Positions 37,639 through 46,514 of a stretch of DNA of 64,000 bases are shown in pieces. The notes beneath the pieces are model-generated. The model was not told where the DNA came from and did no database searches. It saw only the letters and a program-made list of their open reading frames with translations. Made by a program: the position numbers and the translations under genes. Source of the stretch: Allorhizobium sonneratiae (GTDB lineage Bacteria; Pseudomonadota; Alphaproteobacteria; Rhizobiales; Rhizobiaceae); assembly GCF_023700755.1 (NCBI RefSeq), contig NZ_JAMKOJ010000003.1, forward strand, positions 1-64,000, written 5' to 3'. The first letter of the stretch is position 1, and every line of letters begins with the position of its first letter.

Positions 37639-40600
37639 ATGCATGAAGACGATATGAGCATGGACCACCCGATAGAGGCAGCCCTTGCGGCCTATAACAC
37701 CGGCGATCTCGATGCCGCCCTCGGCTTTGCCCGGGCAGCGGCCGACAGAGAGGATGAGCGCTCCGGCATGGGCTTCATGCTGATCGCCAATATCCATCTG
37801 AAGCGCAAGGAGATGATGGCGGCTGCCGACGGTTTCGTTGCCGCTGCCGCGCGCCTGCCGGACAAGGCGGCAGAGTTTTTGAAATTTGCCGCCAATATCT
37901 TCATCGTCCATCGGCAGATGGATCGGCTGGCGGCGATTGCCGTGTCTGCCGCTGCTGCCAATGCAGGCGACGGCGATTTTCTCGCCGAGATCGGCAACAA
38001 GCTTCTGGGCGCCGGGCTACACAAGGCGATCGACGGTCTCATGCCTTTTCTCGACATGAAAAACGGCCATCATCTGCAGATCGCCATCACCCATTACCAG
38101 CTGACCCGCCGTCCGTCCCTGCTGAAGCCCATCATCGAAGCACGCTACCGCGAAAGCCCGGATGACAGTTTCGTGGCGATGAATTACTTCGCCTTCTGCC
38201 GCTCCAGCCTGCATTATCCCGGCATGAGGGCCTGGCTTGCCATGATGGAAACGCCGGATGATCCTTTGACGGCGGAAATTCTCTACCGCGATACGCCACT
38301 CTCGCGCCGTTACTGGGCCGATGACGAGGCCATTCACGCCCATGCCTCCGGCTTTATCGACCGCCTGCCGCGCAAGGCGGGTGAAGTGGGGCCGAAGCGG
38401 CGGGCGATTGGTGCGGAGGGCGAAAGGCTGAAGATCGGCTATCTGTCGTCGGATTTCACCATCCACGCCACCATGTATCTGCTCTATGACGTGTTTCTCG
38501 CCCATGACCGGCGGCATTTCGACATCACGCTCTTCTGCACCACGCCTGCCGGTCAGGCCGCCATTCAAAACACATGGGACCCGCGGCTGAAAGCGGAGAT
38601 CGTGGCCCTTCGCCATCTGAGCGATCCGGAGGCGATTGCCGAAATTTCCCGCCGCGAGATCGATATTCTCATCGATCTCAAGGGCTATACCTCCGGCTTT
38701 CGCGCGGGCATCGTGGCCGGGGCGGATGCGCCGGTCAAGGCCACCTGGATCGGCTATCCCGGCTCGGTCAAACATGTCGATCTTGATTATCACATCACCG
38801 ATCCGATCGTGACGCCGGATGCGGCCAAGCCGTTTTTCGAGGAAAAGCTCTGCCGCCTGCCGGAGACCTATCAGGGCAATGGCAGCCTGACCAAGCCGCG
38901 CCCGCGTGGCGCAAGCCGCGCCGCACACGGCCTGCCGAAAGATGCCTTCGTCTTCGCCTCCTTCAATTCCCCGGCCAAGATCAGCCCTGAGACCATCGAT
39001 CTCTGGGCCAGGGTGATGGCGGCGGTGCCGGACAGCGTCTTCTGGGTGCTGGTCAATGACGATCTCCTGAAAGAAAATCTCACCGCCGAATTCACACGTC
39101 TCGGTGTTGCGCGCGAGCGGATCGTCTTTGCCGAGGGCAAGCCCTATGAGCAGCATATCGACCGGGTGGGGCTTGCCGATCTGGCGCTCGACAGCTTTCC
39201 CTATAACGGCCACACCACCACCTCCGATCTGCTCTGGGGCGGGCTGCCGGTGCTGACCAGACGGGGTAAAACCTTTGCCGCCCGTGTTTCGGAAAGCCTG
39301 CTTGCCGCCATTGGGCTTTCGGAACTGGTGGCCAAGGACGATGCTGCCTTCCTTGCCATGGCGGTGGACTTTGCCCGTCACCGGGAAAAGATCGTGGCGC
39401 TCAAGCAAAAGCTTACGGACAACCGGCGGATCATGCCGCTTTTCGATACCGAACGTTTTGTCCGGCATCTGGAAAACGCCTATCGCCTGATGGCGGAGCG
39501 GGCGCGCAAGGGTCTTGGCCCCGATCATATCGATGTGCCTGCCTTGCCGGTGCGCAGCGCGTCCTTTCTGGCCGAAAGCCTGCCGGAGCGGCTTTTGACC
39601 ATGGTTGCGACGGAAAATCAGGATTTTGCGCCGCTGATCGAGGCCTATCGCCGCCGCGATTATAACGGCATTTTGCGTTATCTGGACACGTTGCAACAGG
39701 CCGACAGCCTGCCCGCCGCCATGGTGGCGATGATCGCCGAGGCGCAGGAACAGGCGGGCCATCTGGAGCAGGCTGCCACCCTTTATGCCGAGGCGGGAAG
39801 GGCCGATGCGGCACTCTCGGAGCCTCTGTTCAACAAGGCGATGGTACTGTTCAACCGGCTGTTGATCGAGAAGAAATCCATCCATCTCACCGGCTATGAG
39901 CTGGCGGGCACGCTGCTTGAGTGTCAGCCGACCCATCCGGTTGCCTATCCCTATCGCCGTCATGCCATGCAGCAGCTGGCGGCGGTGGAGGACCAGCGCA
40001 GCGCCAATGCGCTGGCGGTTGAAAACATCCGGGAAGGTGACGGCTTTTATCGCCGCAATCAGGTTCTCTTCGACCATGTCACCTGGTGCGGCGACGAGGC
40101 CGTCAATGCCATGATCGATGTCAGCGACATCTATCCGCCCTTTGATGAGAAGAGCCGTGCGGCGCGCCGGGCGCGACCGCATGTCTTTGCCGACAGATCG
40201 AAGGGCGAAAAGATCAGGCTGGGCTATGTCTTTTCCGATTTTCATCCCGGCCATCCGGTCATGCGGGTGCTGCGCGGCGTCTTTGCCTGTCACGATCCGG
40301 CCCGCTTCGAGGTCGCCTTCTTCTGCATTGCGCGGCGACAGTTCAGCGCCGAAGATACGGCATTTCGCCAAAGCCTCGGGCGGCTCATTCCGCTCGGCGG
40401 GTTATCGCTTCATGCCGCGCATCAGGCCATCCGGGAGGCGGGCATCGATGTGCTCGTCGATCTCAATGGCCCGACGGCAGGCGGCTGGCCGCAACTGATC
40501 AACAGCGGTCCCGCACCCATTCAGGTGGCCTATATCGGCTTTCCCGGCAGCGGGCTTGGCATCGATTGCGATTATGTCATCGGCGACCGCTTCGTCACGC

Positions 40601-41331
40601 CGGACAAGAGCGCGCCCTATTATCACGAGAAATTCTGCCGCCTGCCGGACAGCTATCAGGCCAATGACAATCGTGACCGCCCGCGCCCTGAGCCAGCACA
40701 GCGCGCTGATTTTTCCCTGCCTGAGGGGCTGTTGCTCTCCTCCTTCAACGATATCCGCAAGCTGACACCGGACAGCATCGATCTCTGGTCGAAGGTGCTG
40801 GCGCGTCTGCCGGAGGCAAGGCTGCTGCTGATTCGCACCAGCCCGTTGCAGGAGCGCAATCTTCTGGCCGCCTTTGCCGGAAACGGGATTGCCGCCGATC
40901 AGATCGTCTTCGGCGAGCGGCTGGATTATGCCCGCCATCTGAGCCGTATCCCGCTGACCGATCTCGGCCTCGACAGCACGCCTTATAACGGCCATGCCAC
41001 CACCTCCGACATGCTCTGGGCCGGTCTGCCGGTGCTGACGCTGAAAGGCACGCATTTCGCCTCGCGTGTGTCAGAAAGCCTGCTCAACGCCATTGGCCTG
41101 CCGGAACTGGTGGCACAGACTCCGGAGGATTATGTCGAGATGGCCGTTGCACTGGCGCGTGCACCGGATGCGCTTGCCCGTCTGCGGCAAAAGCTGGCGC
41201 AAAACCTGGAGACGGCGCCGCTCTTCGACACCGAACGCTTTACCCGCCATCTGGAGTGCGGTTTCGAGATGATGGTGGCGCGGGCAAAGGCCGGTCATGC
41301 CCCGCACCATATCGATGTTCCTTCTCTGTGA
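37639..41331 (+). CDS. Fused double GT41 glycosyltransferase 3
   Basis: A 1230-residue protein containing two complete TPR-plus-OGT modules. Module one: helical repeats 10-245, catalytic part 262-635 with YLSSDFTIHATMYLL (His276), ASFNSPAKISPET (Lys447) and NGHTTTSDLLWGG (523-). Module two: helical linker 655-850, catalytic part 857-1225 with YVFSDFHPGHPVMRV (His872), SSFNDIRKLTPDS (Lys1041) and YNGHATTSDMLWAG (1116-). Both keep the key His and Lys; module two has Ala for Thr in the NGHTT loop. The start is the ATG directly after the previous stop; ATGs at 37654 and 37660 are alternatives. It looks like a fusion of two former tandem genes. Confidence 0.88.
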   Translation: MHEDDMSMDHPIEAALAAYNTGDLDAALGFARAAADREDERSGMGFMLIANIHLKRKEMMAAADGFVAAAARLPDKAAEFLKFAANIFIVHRQMDRLAAIAVSAAAANAGDGDFLAEIGNKLLGAGLHKAIDGLMPFLDMKNGHHLQIAITHYQLTRRPSLLKPIIEARYRESPDDSFVAMNYFAFCRSSLHYPGMRAWLAMMETPDDPLTAEILYRDTPLSRRYWADDEAIHAHASGFIDRLPRKAGEVGPKRRAIGAEGERLKIGYLSSDFTIHATMYLLYDVFLAHDRRHFDITLFCTTPAGQAAIQNTWDPRLKAEIVALRHLSDPEAIAEISRREIDILIDLKGYTSGFRAGIVAGADAPVKATWIGYPGSVKHVDLDYHITDPIVTPDAAKPFFEEKLCRLPETYQGNGSLTKPRPRGASRAAHGLPKDAFVFASFNSPAKISPETIDLWARVMAAVPDSVFWVLVNDDLLKENLTAEFTRLGVARERIVFAEGKPYEQHIDRVGLADLALDSFPYNGHTTTSDLLWGGLPVLTRRGKTFAARVSESLLAAIGLSELVAKDDAAFLAMAVDFARHREKIVALKQKLTDNRRIMPLFDTERFVRHLENAYRLMAERARKGLGPDHIDVPALPVRSASFLAESLPERLLTMVATENQDFAPLIEAYRRRDYNGILRYLDTLQQADSLPAAMVAMIAEAQEQAGHLEQAATLYAEAGRADAALSEPLFNKAMVLFNRLLIEKKSIHLTGYELAGTLLECQPTHPVAYPYRRHAMQQLAAVEDQRSANALAVENIREGDGFYRRNQVLFDHVTWCGDEAVNAMIDVSDIYPPFDEKSRAARRARPHVFADRSKGEKIRLGYVFSDFHPGHPVMRVLRGVFACHDPARFEVAFFCIARRQFSAEDTAFRQSLGRLIPLGGLSLHAAHQAIREAGIDVLVDLNGPTAGGWPQLINSGPAPIQVAYIGFPGSGLGIDCDYVIGDRFVTPDKSAPYYHEKFCRLPDSYQANDNRDRPRPEPAQRADFSLPEGLLLSSFNDIRKLTPDSIDLWSKVLARLPEARLLLIRTSPLQERNLLAAFAGNGIAADQIVFGERLDYARHLSRIPLTDLGLDSTPYNGHATTSDMLWAGLPVLTLKGTHFASRVSESLLNAIGLPELVAQTPEDYVEMAVALARAPDALARLRQKLAQNLETAPLFDTERFTRHLECGFEMMVARAKAGHAPHHIDVPSL

Positions 41332-41403
41332 CTTGCCACGGGAAAATCTGCGGTCTATTCAAAGGTCTGTTCAAGCCTTGCATCCGCCACTGTGAGAGAC
41401 CGC

Positions 41404-42414
41404 ATGTCCAATCCCATCACCGTTGAAGTCACCAGAGGCCATCGTGTCGAAAGCCGCCATCGCGGTTTGGCCGTGGTGGTGGATGGCGATGGCAAGGTGG
41501 TGTTTCAGGCGGGCGATATCGAGGCGGGCGTCTTTCCCCGCTCGGCCTGCAAGGCCATGCAGGCGCTGCCGCTTGTCGAAAGCGGCGCGGCGGACGCCTA
41601 TGGTTTTGGCCATCGCGAGCTGGCGCTCGCCTGCTCATCCCATTCCGGTGAGGACGCGCATGTCGCCCTTGCCACCTCGATGCTGGAGCGGGCCGGGCGC
41701 GATGTTTCCACGCTGGAATGCGGGGCGCATTGGTCTTCGGACCAGAAGACGCTGATCCATCAGGCGCGAAGCCTCAACCAGCCAACGGCGCTGCACAACA
41801 ACTGCTCCGGCAAGCATTCCGGTTTCGTCTGTGCCTGCGTTCATCAGGGCATCGATCCAAAGGGCTATGTTGAATATGACCACCCGCTGCAACGGCAAAT
41901 CCGCGCCACCATGCAGGATCTGACCGGGGCGGTGCTCGATCACGATTGCTGCGGCACGGATGGCTGCTCCATTCCCACCTATGCCGTGCCGCTCAAGGGG
42001 CTGGCGCATGGCTTTGCCAAAATGGCGACCGGAACCGGGCTTGAGCCGCAGCGCGCCAGGGCGGCAAAACGGCTGATCGAGGCGGCCATGGCCGAACCCT
42101 TTTATGTGGCCGGAACCGGCCGCGCCTGCACGAAGATCATGGAGATTGCGCCGGGAAAAATTTTTGCCAAGACCGGGGCGGAAGGCGTGTTCTGCGCCGT
42201 TCTGCCGCAAGAGGGCCTTTCCATCGCCGTCAAGGCGGAGGATGGCGCGACCCGCGCGGCAGAAGCCATGGTGACGGCTCTGCTTGCCCGCTTTATTGGC
42301 CATGAGACGGATGCGGGGGCGGCGCTGATGGCGATGACCAACCGGACCATGACAAACTGGAACGGTAGGCCTGTCGGCGATGTCCGCGTCACCGACATAC
42401 TCTTTGCCGATTGA
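41404..42414 (+). CDS. Rhizobium etli-type (class 3) L-asparaginase
   Basis: A 336-residue enzyme hydrolysing L-asparagine to aspartate and ammonia. It has the residues of the R. etli ReAV family, each shifted by one position: Ser47 and Lys50 (RSACKAMQ), and the zinc ligands Cys134 and Lys137 (NNCSGKHSGF) and Cys188 (DCCGTDGCSIPTY). It is unrelated to E. coli type I/II asparaginases. ATG 41404 is preferred; a GTG at 41392 is also open. The NiCoT permease starts 12 bases after its stop, so they form an operon. Confidence 0.9.
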   Translation: MSNPITVEVTRGHRVESRHRGLAVVVDGDGKVVFQAGDIEAGVFPRSACKAMQALPLVESGAADAYGFGHRELALACSSHSGEDAHVALATSMLERAGRDVSTLECGAHWSSDQKTLIHQARSLNQPTALHNNCSGKHSGFVCACVHQGIDPKGYVEYDHPLQRQIRATMQDLTGAVLDHDCCGTDGCSIPTYAVPLKGLAHGFAKMATGTGLEPQRARAAKRLIEAAMAEPFYVAGTGRACTKIMEIAPGKIFAKTGAEGVFCAVLPQEGLSIAVKAEDGATRAAEAMVTALLARFIGHETDAGAALMAMTNRTMTNWNGRPVGDVRVTDILFAD

Positions 42415-42426
42415 GGGGACGCGATC

Positions 42427-43473
42427 ATGCCTTTTGACCTCAATCCTTTCGACGACCGTTCCGGACGTGCCCGCCGCAAGGGTGCCGTTCTCTTTATCCT
42501 GCTGATTGCCGCCAATGCCGGGGCATGGCTTTGGGCGCTGATGGTGTTTGCGGATAAGCCCGCCCTGCTGGCGACGGCCTTTCTCGCCTATATGTTCGGT
42601 TTGCGTCATGCCTTCGATGCCGATCACATTGCGGCCATCGACAATGTCGTGCGCAAGCTGATGCGCGAGGGCAAGACGCCGATCAGCACCGGCTTTTTCT
42701 TCTCGCTCGGCCATTCCACCATCGTGGTTCTGGCCTCGCTGGCCATTGCGCTGGCGGCGTCAGGCATGCAAAGCCATATGGAAAGCTTTCATGCCGTCGG
42801 CGGTGTCATCGGCACCACGGTCTCGGCGGTCTTTCTGGTGGTGATCGGCCTTGCCAATCTGCTGGTGCTCAAAGGGGTCTGGGCCGCCTTCAACCGGGCG
42901 CGTCGCGGTGAAAAGATCGTCGATGAGGATCTCGATATGCTGCTTGCCGGACGCGGGCTGATGTCGCGGCTGTTCCGCTCGCTGTTTCGCGTCGTCTCCC
43001 GTTCCTGGCATATGTATCCGGTCGGCTTTCTCTTCGGCCTCGGCTTTGATACGGCAACCGAAATCGGCCTGCTCGGCATTTCCGCCAGTCAGGCGGCGGA
43101 GGGTCTTTCCGTCTGGTCGATCATGGTGTTTCCGGCGCTGTTTACCGCCGGCATGTCGCTGATGGACACCGCCGACAGCACGCTGATGACCGGCGCTTAT
43201 GGCTGGGCGGAAATGAACAGTATCCGCAAGCTCTGGTACAATCTGACCATCACCGCCATTTCCGTGGTGGTGGCGCTCTTCATCGGCGGTATCGAGGCGC
43301 TGGGCATGATTGCCGATCAGTTTGACCTCAAGGGCCGGTTCTGGGGCGATATCGGCGCGCTCAACGACAATTTCGGCAATCTCGGCTTTGTCGTCGTCGG
43401 CCTGTTCCTCGTCAGCTGGATCGCCTCGGTCGCCGTCTATCGCTACAAGGGGTTCGACAAACTGGCGACGTGA
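42427..43473 (+). CDS. Nickel/cobalt permease, NiCoT family
   Basis: A 348-residue inner-membrane transporter with about eight hydrophobic helices. The signature GLRHAFDADHIAAIDNV carries the metal-selectivity HX4DH (His61 to His67). The other family motifs are FFFSLGHSTIVV, LFGLGFDTATEIGLL and AGMSLMDTADS. GAGGGGACG lies before the ATG. Whether it prefers Ni or Co cannot be read from sequence. The end of the gene overlaps a perfect 15-bp tandem duplication. It is co-transcribed with a zinc-dependent asparaginase, an unusual pairing. Confidence 0.92.
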   Translation: MPFDLNPFDDRSGRARRKGAVLFILLIAANAGAWLWALMVFADKPALLATAFLAYMFGLRHAFDADHIAAIDNVVRKLMREGKTPISTGFFFSLGHSTIVVLASLAIALAASGMQSHMESFHAVGGVIGTTVSAVFLVVIGLANLLVLKGVWAAFNRARRGEKIVDEDLDMLLAGRGLMSRLFRSLFRVVSRSWHMYPVGFLFGLGFDTATEIGLLGISASQAAEGLSVWSIMVFPALFTAGMSLMDTADSTLMTGAYGWAEMNSIRKLWYNLTITAISVVVALFIGGIEALGMIADQFDLKGRFWGDIGALNDNFGNLGFVVVGLFLVSWIASVAVYRYKGFDKLAT

Positions 43474-43510
43474 TGGCTGGCGACGTGATGGAGTCCTGTA
43501 AGGTGGGCCT

Positions 43511-43936
43511 TTACCAGCCGTAGCTGAAGGTCATGCCGGTGCCGCCATTGCCGTTCTGCACCACCTCATTGTCGCTGTTGCGGCCATACTGGAAAATGCC
43601 GTAGCTGTTGTCATGGCCGGTCTGGCGCAGCGTGGCGGAATGGCCATTGCCATGCTGCTGGATAATGCCCAGATTGCCGCGGCCTTGCTGGGCCAGACCG
43701 GCGCGGTTGTCATAGCCGGACTGTTCGATGCTGCCACCGCGAATGCCGCGATAGAGCGAATAAAGCTGCAAGCCGCTCGACATCAGGCTGGCATCCTCGG
43801 CATTCGCCGGCGCCAGATTGAGCGAAAACCATCCGCCTGCCTCAGCCGGTGCGGTGAGTGCTGCCTGCCCGAGACCGGCGACCAGCAGGGTCACAGCCAG
43901 GGTTTTGACGGCGATGCGGGGCTTGGTAAGGGACAT
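43511..43936 (-). CDS. Curlin-repeat secreted protein
   Basis: A 141-residue protein with a signal peptide (MSLTKPRIAVKTLAVTLLVA, cleavage near AEA-GGW). The C-terminal half carries curlin-type repeats of the form (I/L)xQxGxxNxAxxxQ, such as SIEQSGYDNRAGLAQQGRGN and SATLRQTGHDNSYGIFQYGR. This is the pattern of CsgA/CsgB amyloid subunits. AGGAGATTAGC precedes ATG 43936. It is third in a minus-strand group with CsgH and another curlin protein. It has fewer repeats than CsgA, so it may be a minor or nucleator subunit. Confidence 0.85.
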   Translation of the reverse strand: MSLTKPRIAVKTLAVTLLVAGLGQAALTAPAEAGGWFSLNLAPANAEDASLMSSGLQLYSLYRGIRGGSIEQSGYDNRAGLAQQGRGNLGIIQQHGNGHSATLRQTGHDNSYGIFQYGRNSDNEVVQNGNGGTGMTFSYGW

Positions 43937-44033
43937 GCTAATCTCCTGAAATGGTCGGTTTGAACCATGGCTGCAGTCTTGCATGGCCCGGCTGAACCGG
44001 GCCGGAACCGGATGTTCAGACAGGGTTCAGGCG

Positions 44034-44450
44034 TTACAGCGTGTTGCCAAGCCCGCGGTCGCAGCGCACATGATGGCCATCGGCATTGATGTCGAGGGCA
44101 ATGGCATAGCCGCCGCCCGACCCGAGGCTGACCGCGCCAAGCTCTGCCGGATGCTGCGGCGAGGCGGTGAAAGCGCCGCCCTGATGCAGGCTTGCCCCGC
44201 CCGCGCCGCTGCGGCTTGTCACCTGCAACTGGTAGGTGCCGCTGATTTCCTGCAGGGCATGGGCCTGAGCGGTAATTTCAAGGCCGTTTGCCTGCGGTGC
44301 AATGCGGATTTCGCAGCTGAGCGGCCCCGACTCTTCAGCCTGACCGAAGGCCGATGACGTCCCGGCCATGGTCGCAAGCGCTGCGACCGGGATAAGAACG
44401 AGCGCTGCGGCATACAGCAGACGGCGCGGATGATTGACGATGCGATGCAT
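44034..44450 (-). CDS. csgH: CsgH-like curli assembly protein
   Basis: A 138-residue secreted protein (signal peptide in MHRIVNHPRRLLYAAALVLI and following AALATMAG). The mature part, CEIRIAPQANGLEITAQAHA then GTYQLQVTSRSGAGGASLHQ, ends with YAIALDINADGHHVRC. This is a small beta-sandwich pattern with one Cys pair, as in the alphaproteobacterial CsgH that restrains curlin polymerisation. Start 44450 has GGAG six bases upstream; ATGs at 44456 and 44462 are also possible. It is flanked by two curlin-repeat genes, which supports the call. Confidence 0.8.
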   Translation of the reverse strand: MHRIVNHPRRLLYAAALVLIPVAALATMAGTSSAFGQAEESGPLSCEIRIAPQANGLEITAQAHALQEISGTYQLQVTSRSGAGGASLHQGGAFTASPQHPAELGAVSLGSGGGYAIALDINADGHHVRCDRGLGNTL

Positions 44451-44553
44451 GTTCATCTCCATTGCAGTAAGGTTGAGGGGCCGGTCAGAGTGTGTGGTTG
44501 CAAGGGTGAGGGGCTGGGCGGGGCAGCCCCCACCTTGTCGCCAGCATCCTGCG

Positions 44554-44991
44554 TCAATCGCAGGTCTGGACGAAGGCTGCGACATTGCCATTTCCGGCCT
44601 GCCGCACATTGGCATTGCAGCCATTGCCGATCTGCACACCAGCGGTGATGTTGCCATTGCCATCCTGGGTCATGACGGCGGTCTGATTGGCACCGAACTG
44701 GCCGACACCGGCGACATTGCCATTGCCGGTCTGATAGGTGCTGGCATAGTGGTTATAACCACGCTGGCCGATGGCGGAGAGATTGTTGTAGCCACGTTGA
44801 TGGCTGTTCATCCGGTTGTAGTCACCATCCTGATAGACGCGGATACGGTTGTGATAGCCGTTCTGCGCGCCGCCGGACTGGTTCGACCAGCCATATTGCT
44901 CGATCGTCACATCATTGGCATGGGCCGGAACCATGGTGGCGGCACCGGTGAGAGCGGCAAGGGCAATGGCGATGAAAGAGGTGCGGATCAT
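44554..44991 (-). CDS. CsgA-like curlin major-subunit candidate
   Basis: A 145-residue protein with a signal peptide (MIRTSFIAIALAALTGAATM, cut after AHA). At least seven curlin repeats follow, with Gln and Asn at the usual ladder positions: IEQYGWSNQSGGAQNGYHNR, AIGQRGYNHYASTYQTGNGN and AVMTQDGNGNITAGVQIGNG. Two cysteines near the end (NGCNAN, QTC) are unusual for curlins and could form a disulfide. GGAGACGC supports the start. It is first in the curlin - CsgH - curlin group. The secretion genes csgG, csgE and csgF are not in the window. Confidence 0.87.
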   Translation of the reverse strand: MIRTSFIAIALAALTGAATMVPAHANDVTIEQYGWSNQSGGAQNGYHNRIRVYQDGDYNRMNSHQRGYNNLSAIGQRGYNHYASTYQTGNGNVAGVGQFGANQTAVMTQDGNGNITAGVQIGNGCNANVRQAGNGNVAAFVQTCD

Positions 44992-45153
44992 GGGAGCGTC
45001 TCCAGTCTCTTCGATGCCGGGGGAGGGATGTTTCCCAACCGTCTCAGGCATCGCGGTTGAACGTCTCCCTTTTACGAAAGCCAGTTGGAACCGAGGCTGA
45101 AGAGGGTGTTCACTTGCCATTCACCGCCTGAAAGAGGGGCACAATCAGCCGTC

Positions 45154-45963
45154 TTATGCCGTTGCGGCTGCGGTATAATGGGTCAGTACCTGATAGCGTC
45201 TCAGGCCAAGGCTTTGTGCCAGCCGGATCGAGGCGTGATTGGTTTCTTCGACCTGATAGCGGGCAAGGCGTTGCCTGCGGCAAAGCTCTGCCAGCGCCGT
45301 CGCCACGGTTTTGCGGGCAAGACCCCTGCCGCGTGCCTCCGGCAGGGTATAGACCCCGCCGATCTCGAAGAGCGGCCCATCGATGGCAAAGGCAAGACAG
45401 GCCGAAACCGGCTGGCCACCCTGCCGATAAACCGCAGCAAAGGCCCCGGCATTGATCACCAGACGGCTGACCCAGTTGCGCTCATGCCCTTGAGCGGCGA
45501 GAAGCGCGAAGGGCAGGCGCGAGACCTGCGTTTCCACCGTGACATCTGGATTGGGCGTCAATGGCCCGATACCGGAATAGCTATGATAGGCCCGCTGCCT
45601 GACCAGTGGAAAACGCGCTGACAGCGCCTCGGCATCGGCCTCGCCGATCAGCTTGAAGACGCACGGCATGTCACGCGCAATTGCGTCACAGACGGACAGG
45701 GTGAGGGCGGGATCGTCGCTGACGACAAAGACGATCTGCTCAGCCTCAGGATAGGTTTCAACATCATAGGCGCTGACCTTCTGGTCAAGACGCAGCAGGG
45801 TTGCGGTCCTGTCGTCCCGGCGCAGATGAACAAGCTGGCTGTGGCCGGGAAAGGCCAGCGCATATTTCAACAGCACGCCATTGCGCAGCCGGTCGCGGCG
45901 CAATGCAGTCAAAATCGCCTCGAAATCCTCCGGTGTTTCACTGGTCAGCCGTGTGAACGTCAC
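45154..45963 (-). CDS. GNAT-type N-acetyltransferase
   Basis: A 269-residue protein. The C-terminal part has the acetyl-CoA signature IGGVYTLPEARGRGLARKTV and the helix NHASIRLAQSLGL of FR47-like GNAT enzymes. The N-terminal 120 residues form a second, diverged GNAT-like half. The ATG overlaps the stop of the upstream GNAT gene by four bases. The substrate is unknown. Confidence 0.8.
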   Translation of the reverse strand: MTFTRLTSETPEDFEAILTALRRDRLRNGVLLKYALAFPGHSQLVHLRRDDRTATLLRLDQKVSAYDVETYPEAEQIVFVVSDDPALTLSVCDAIARDMPCVFKLIGEADAEALSARFPLVRQRAYHSYSGIGPLTPNPDVTVETQVSRLPFALLAAQGHERNWVSRLVINAGAFAAVYRQGGQPVSACLAFAIDGPLFEIGGVYTLPEARGRGLARKTVATALAELCRRQRLARYQVEETNHASIRLAQSLGLRRYQVLTHYTAAATA

Positions 45964-46514
45964 GACCCGGCAAGCTCCAGCCGCATGAGGTGCTGCGGAC
46001 CGGCACGACCGCCATGATAAAGCGTGCCGGTGTCCTGCCAGCCGCAGGCATTATAAAGGGCAATGGCGTTGGCATTCCGGCAGTTGACGGTCAGGAAGAC
46101 CCGGCCAGCCTCCGGATACTGGCGGGCAAGATAATGAGGCAGGGCCAGCATCAGCGCCTTGCCATGGCCTTTGCCCTGATACTGGCCGCCGATCAAAAGC
46201 CCGCGCAGGCCGAGATCGCCCTCGGCAAAGCCATGCGCCGCAATATCGAAATCCTTGAAATGTGTCGGAAAGGTCCGGTCGATCTTGAAGAAGCCGACGG
46301 TGTCTTCACCGGCCACGGCCCTGTGAAAATCGACGGCAGGATTGTCATCGCCGGTCATCGCCTCGATCGGGCTGACATAGGCGCTCTGTTCCGGCGGCAG
46401 AATGAGATGGCTGACCATGACGGCCTGCTTCCGCGCCAGCGGCTCCAGATGAAAGGGCGGGGGCGTCTTGGGGACCGCATCGGTTATCGAGACCGGATCG
46501 GTTACCGGTCTCAT
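45960..46514 (-). CDS. GNAT-family acetyltransferase
   Basis: A 184-residue single-domain acetyltransferase starting MRPVTDPVSITDAV. The CoA-binding loop is LLIGGQYQGKGHGKALM, followed by FLTVNCRNANAIALYNACGW. The ATG at 46514 overlaps the GST stop (ATGA), and its own stop overlaps the next GNAT gene. The three genes GST-GNAT-GNAT are therefore translationally coupled. The substrate is unknown; context hints at modification or detoxification of small molecules. Confidence 0.85.
   Translation of the reverse strand: MRPVTDPVSITDAVPKTPPPFHLEPLARKQAVMVSHLILPPEQSAYVSPIEAMTGDDNPAVDFHRAVAGEDTVGFFKIDRTFPTHFKDFDIAAHGFAEGDLGLRGLLIGGQYQGKGHGKALMLALPHYLARQYPEAGRVFLTVNCRNANAIALYNACGWQDTGTLYHGGRAGPQHLMRLELAGS

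Noticed and set aside
36004..40371. Long antisense frames (635 and 784 codons) across the GT41 genes
   Set aside because: Low-complexity His/Gly/Arg-rich translations without motifs; the plus-strand frames carry intact catalytic motifs.
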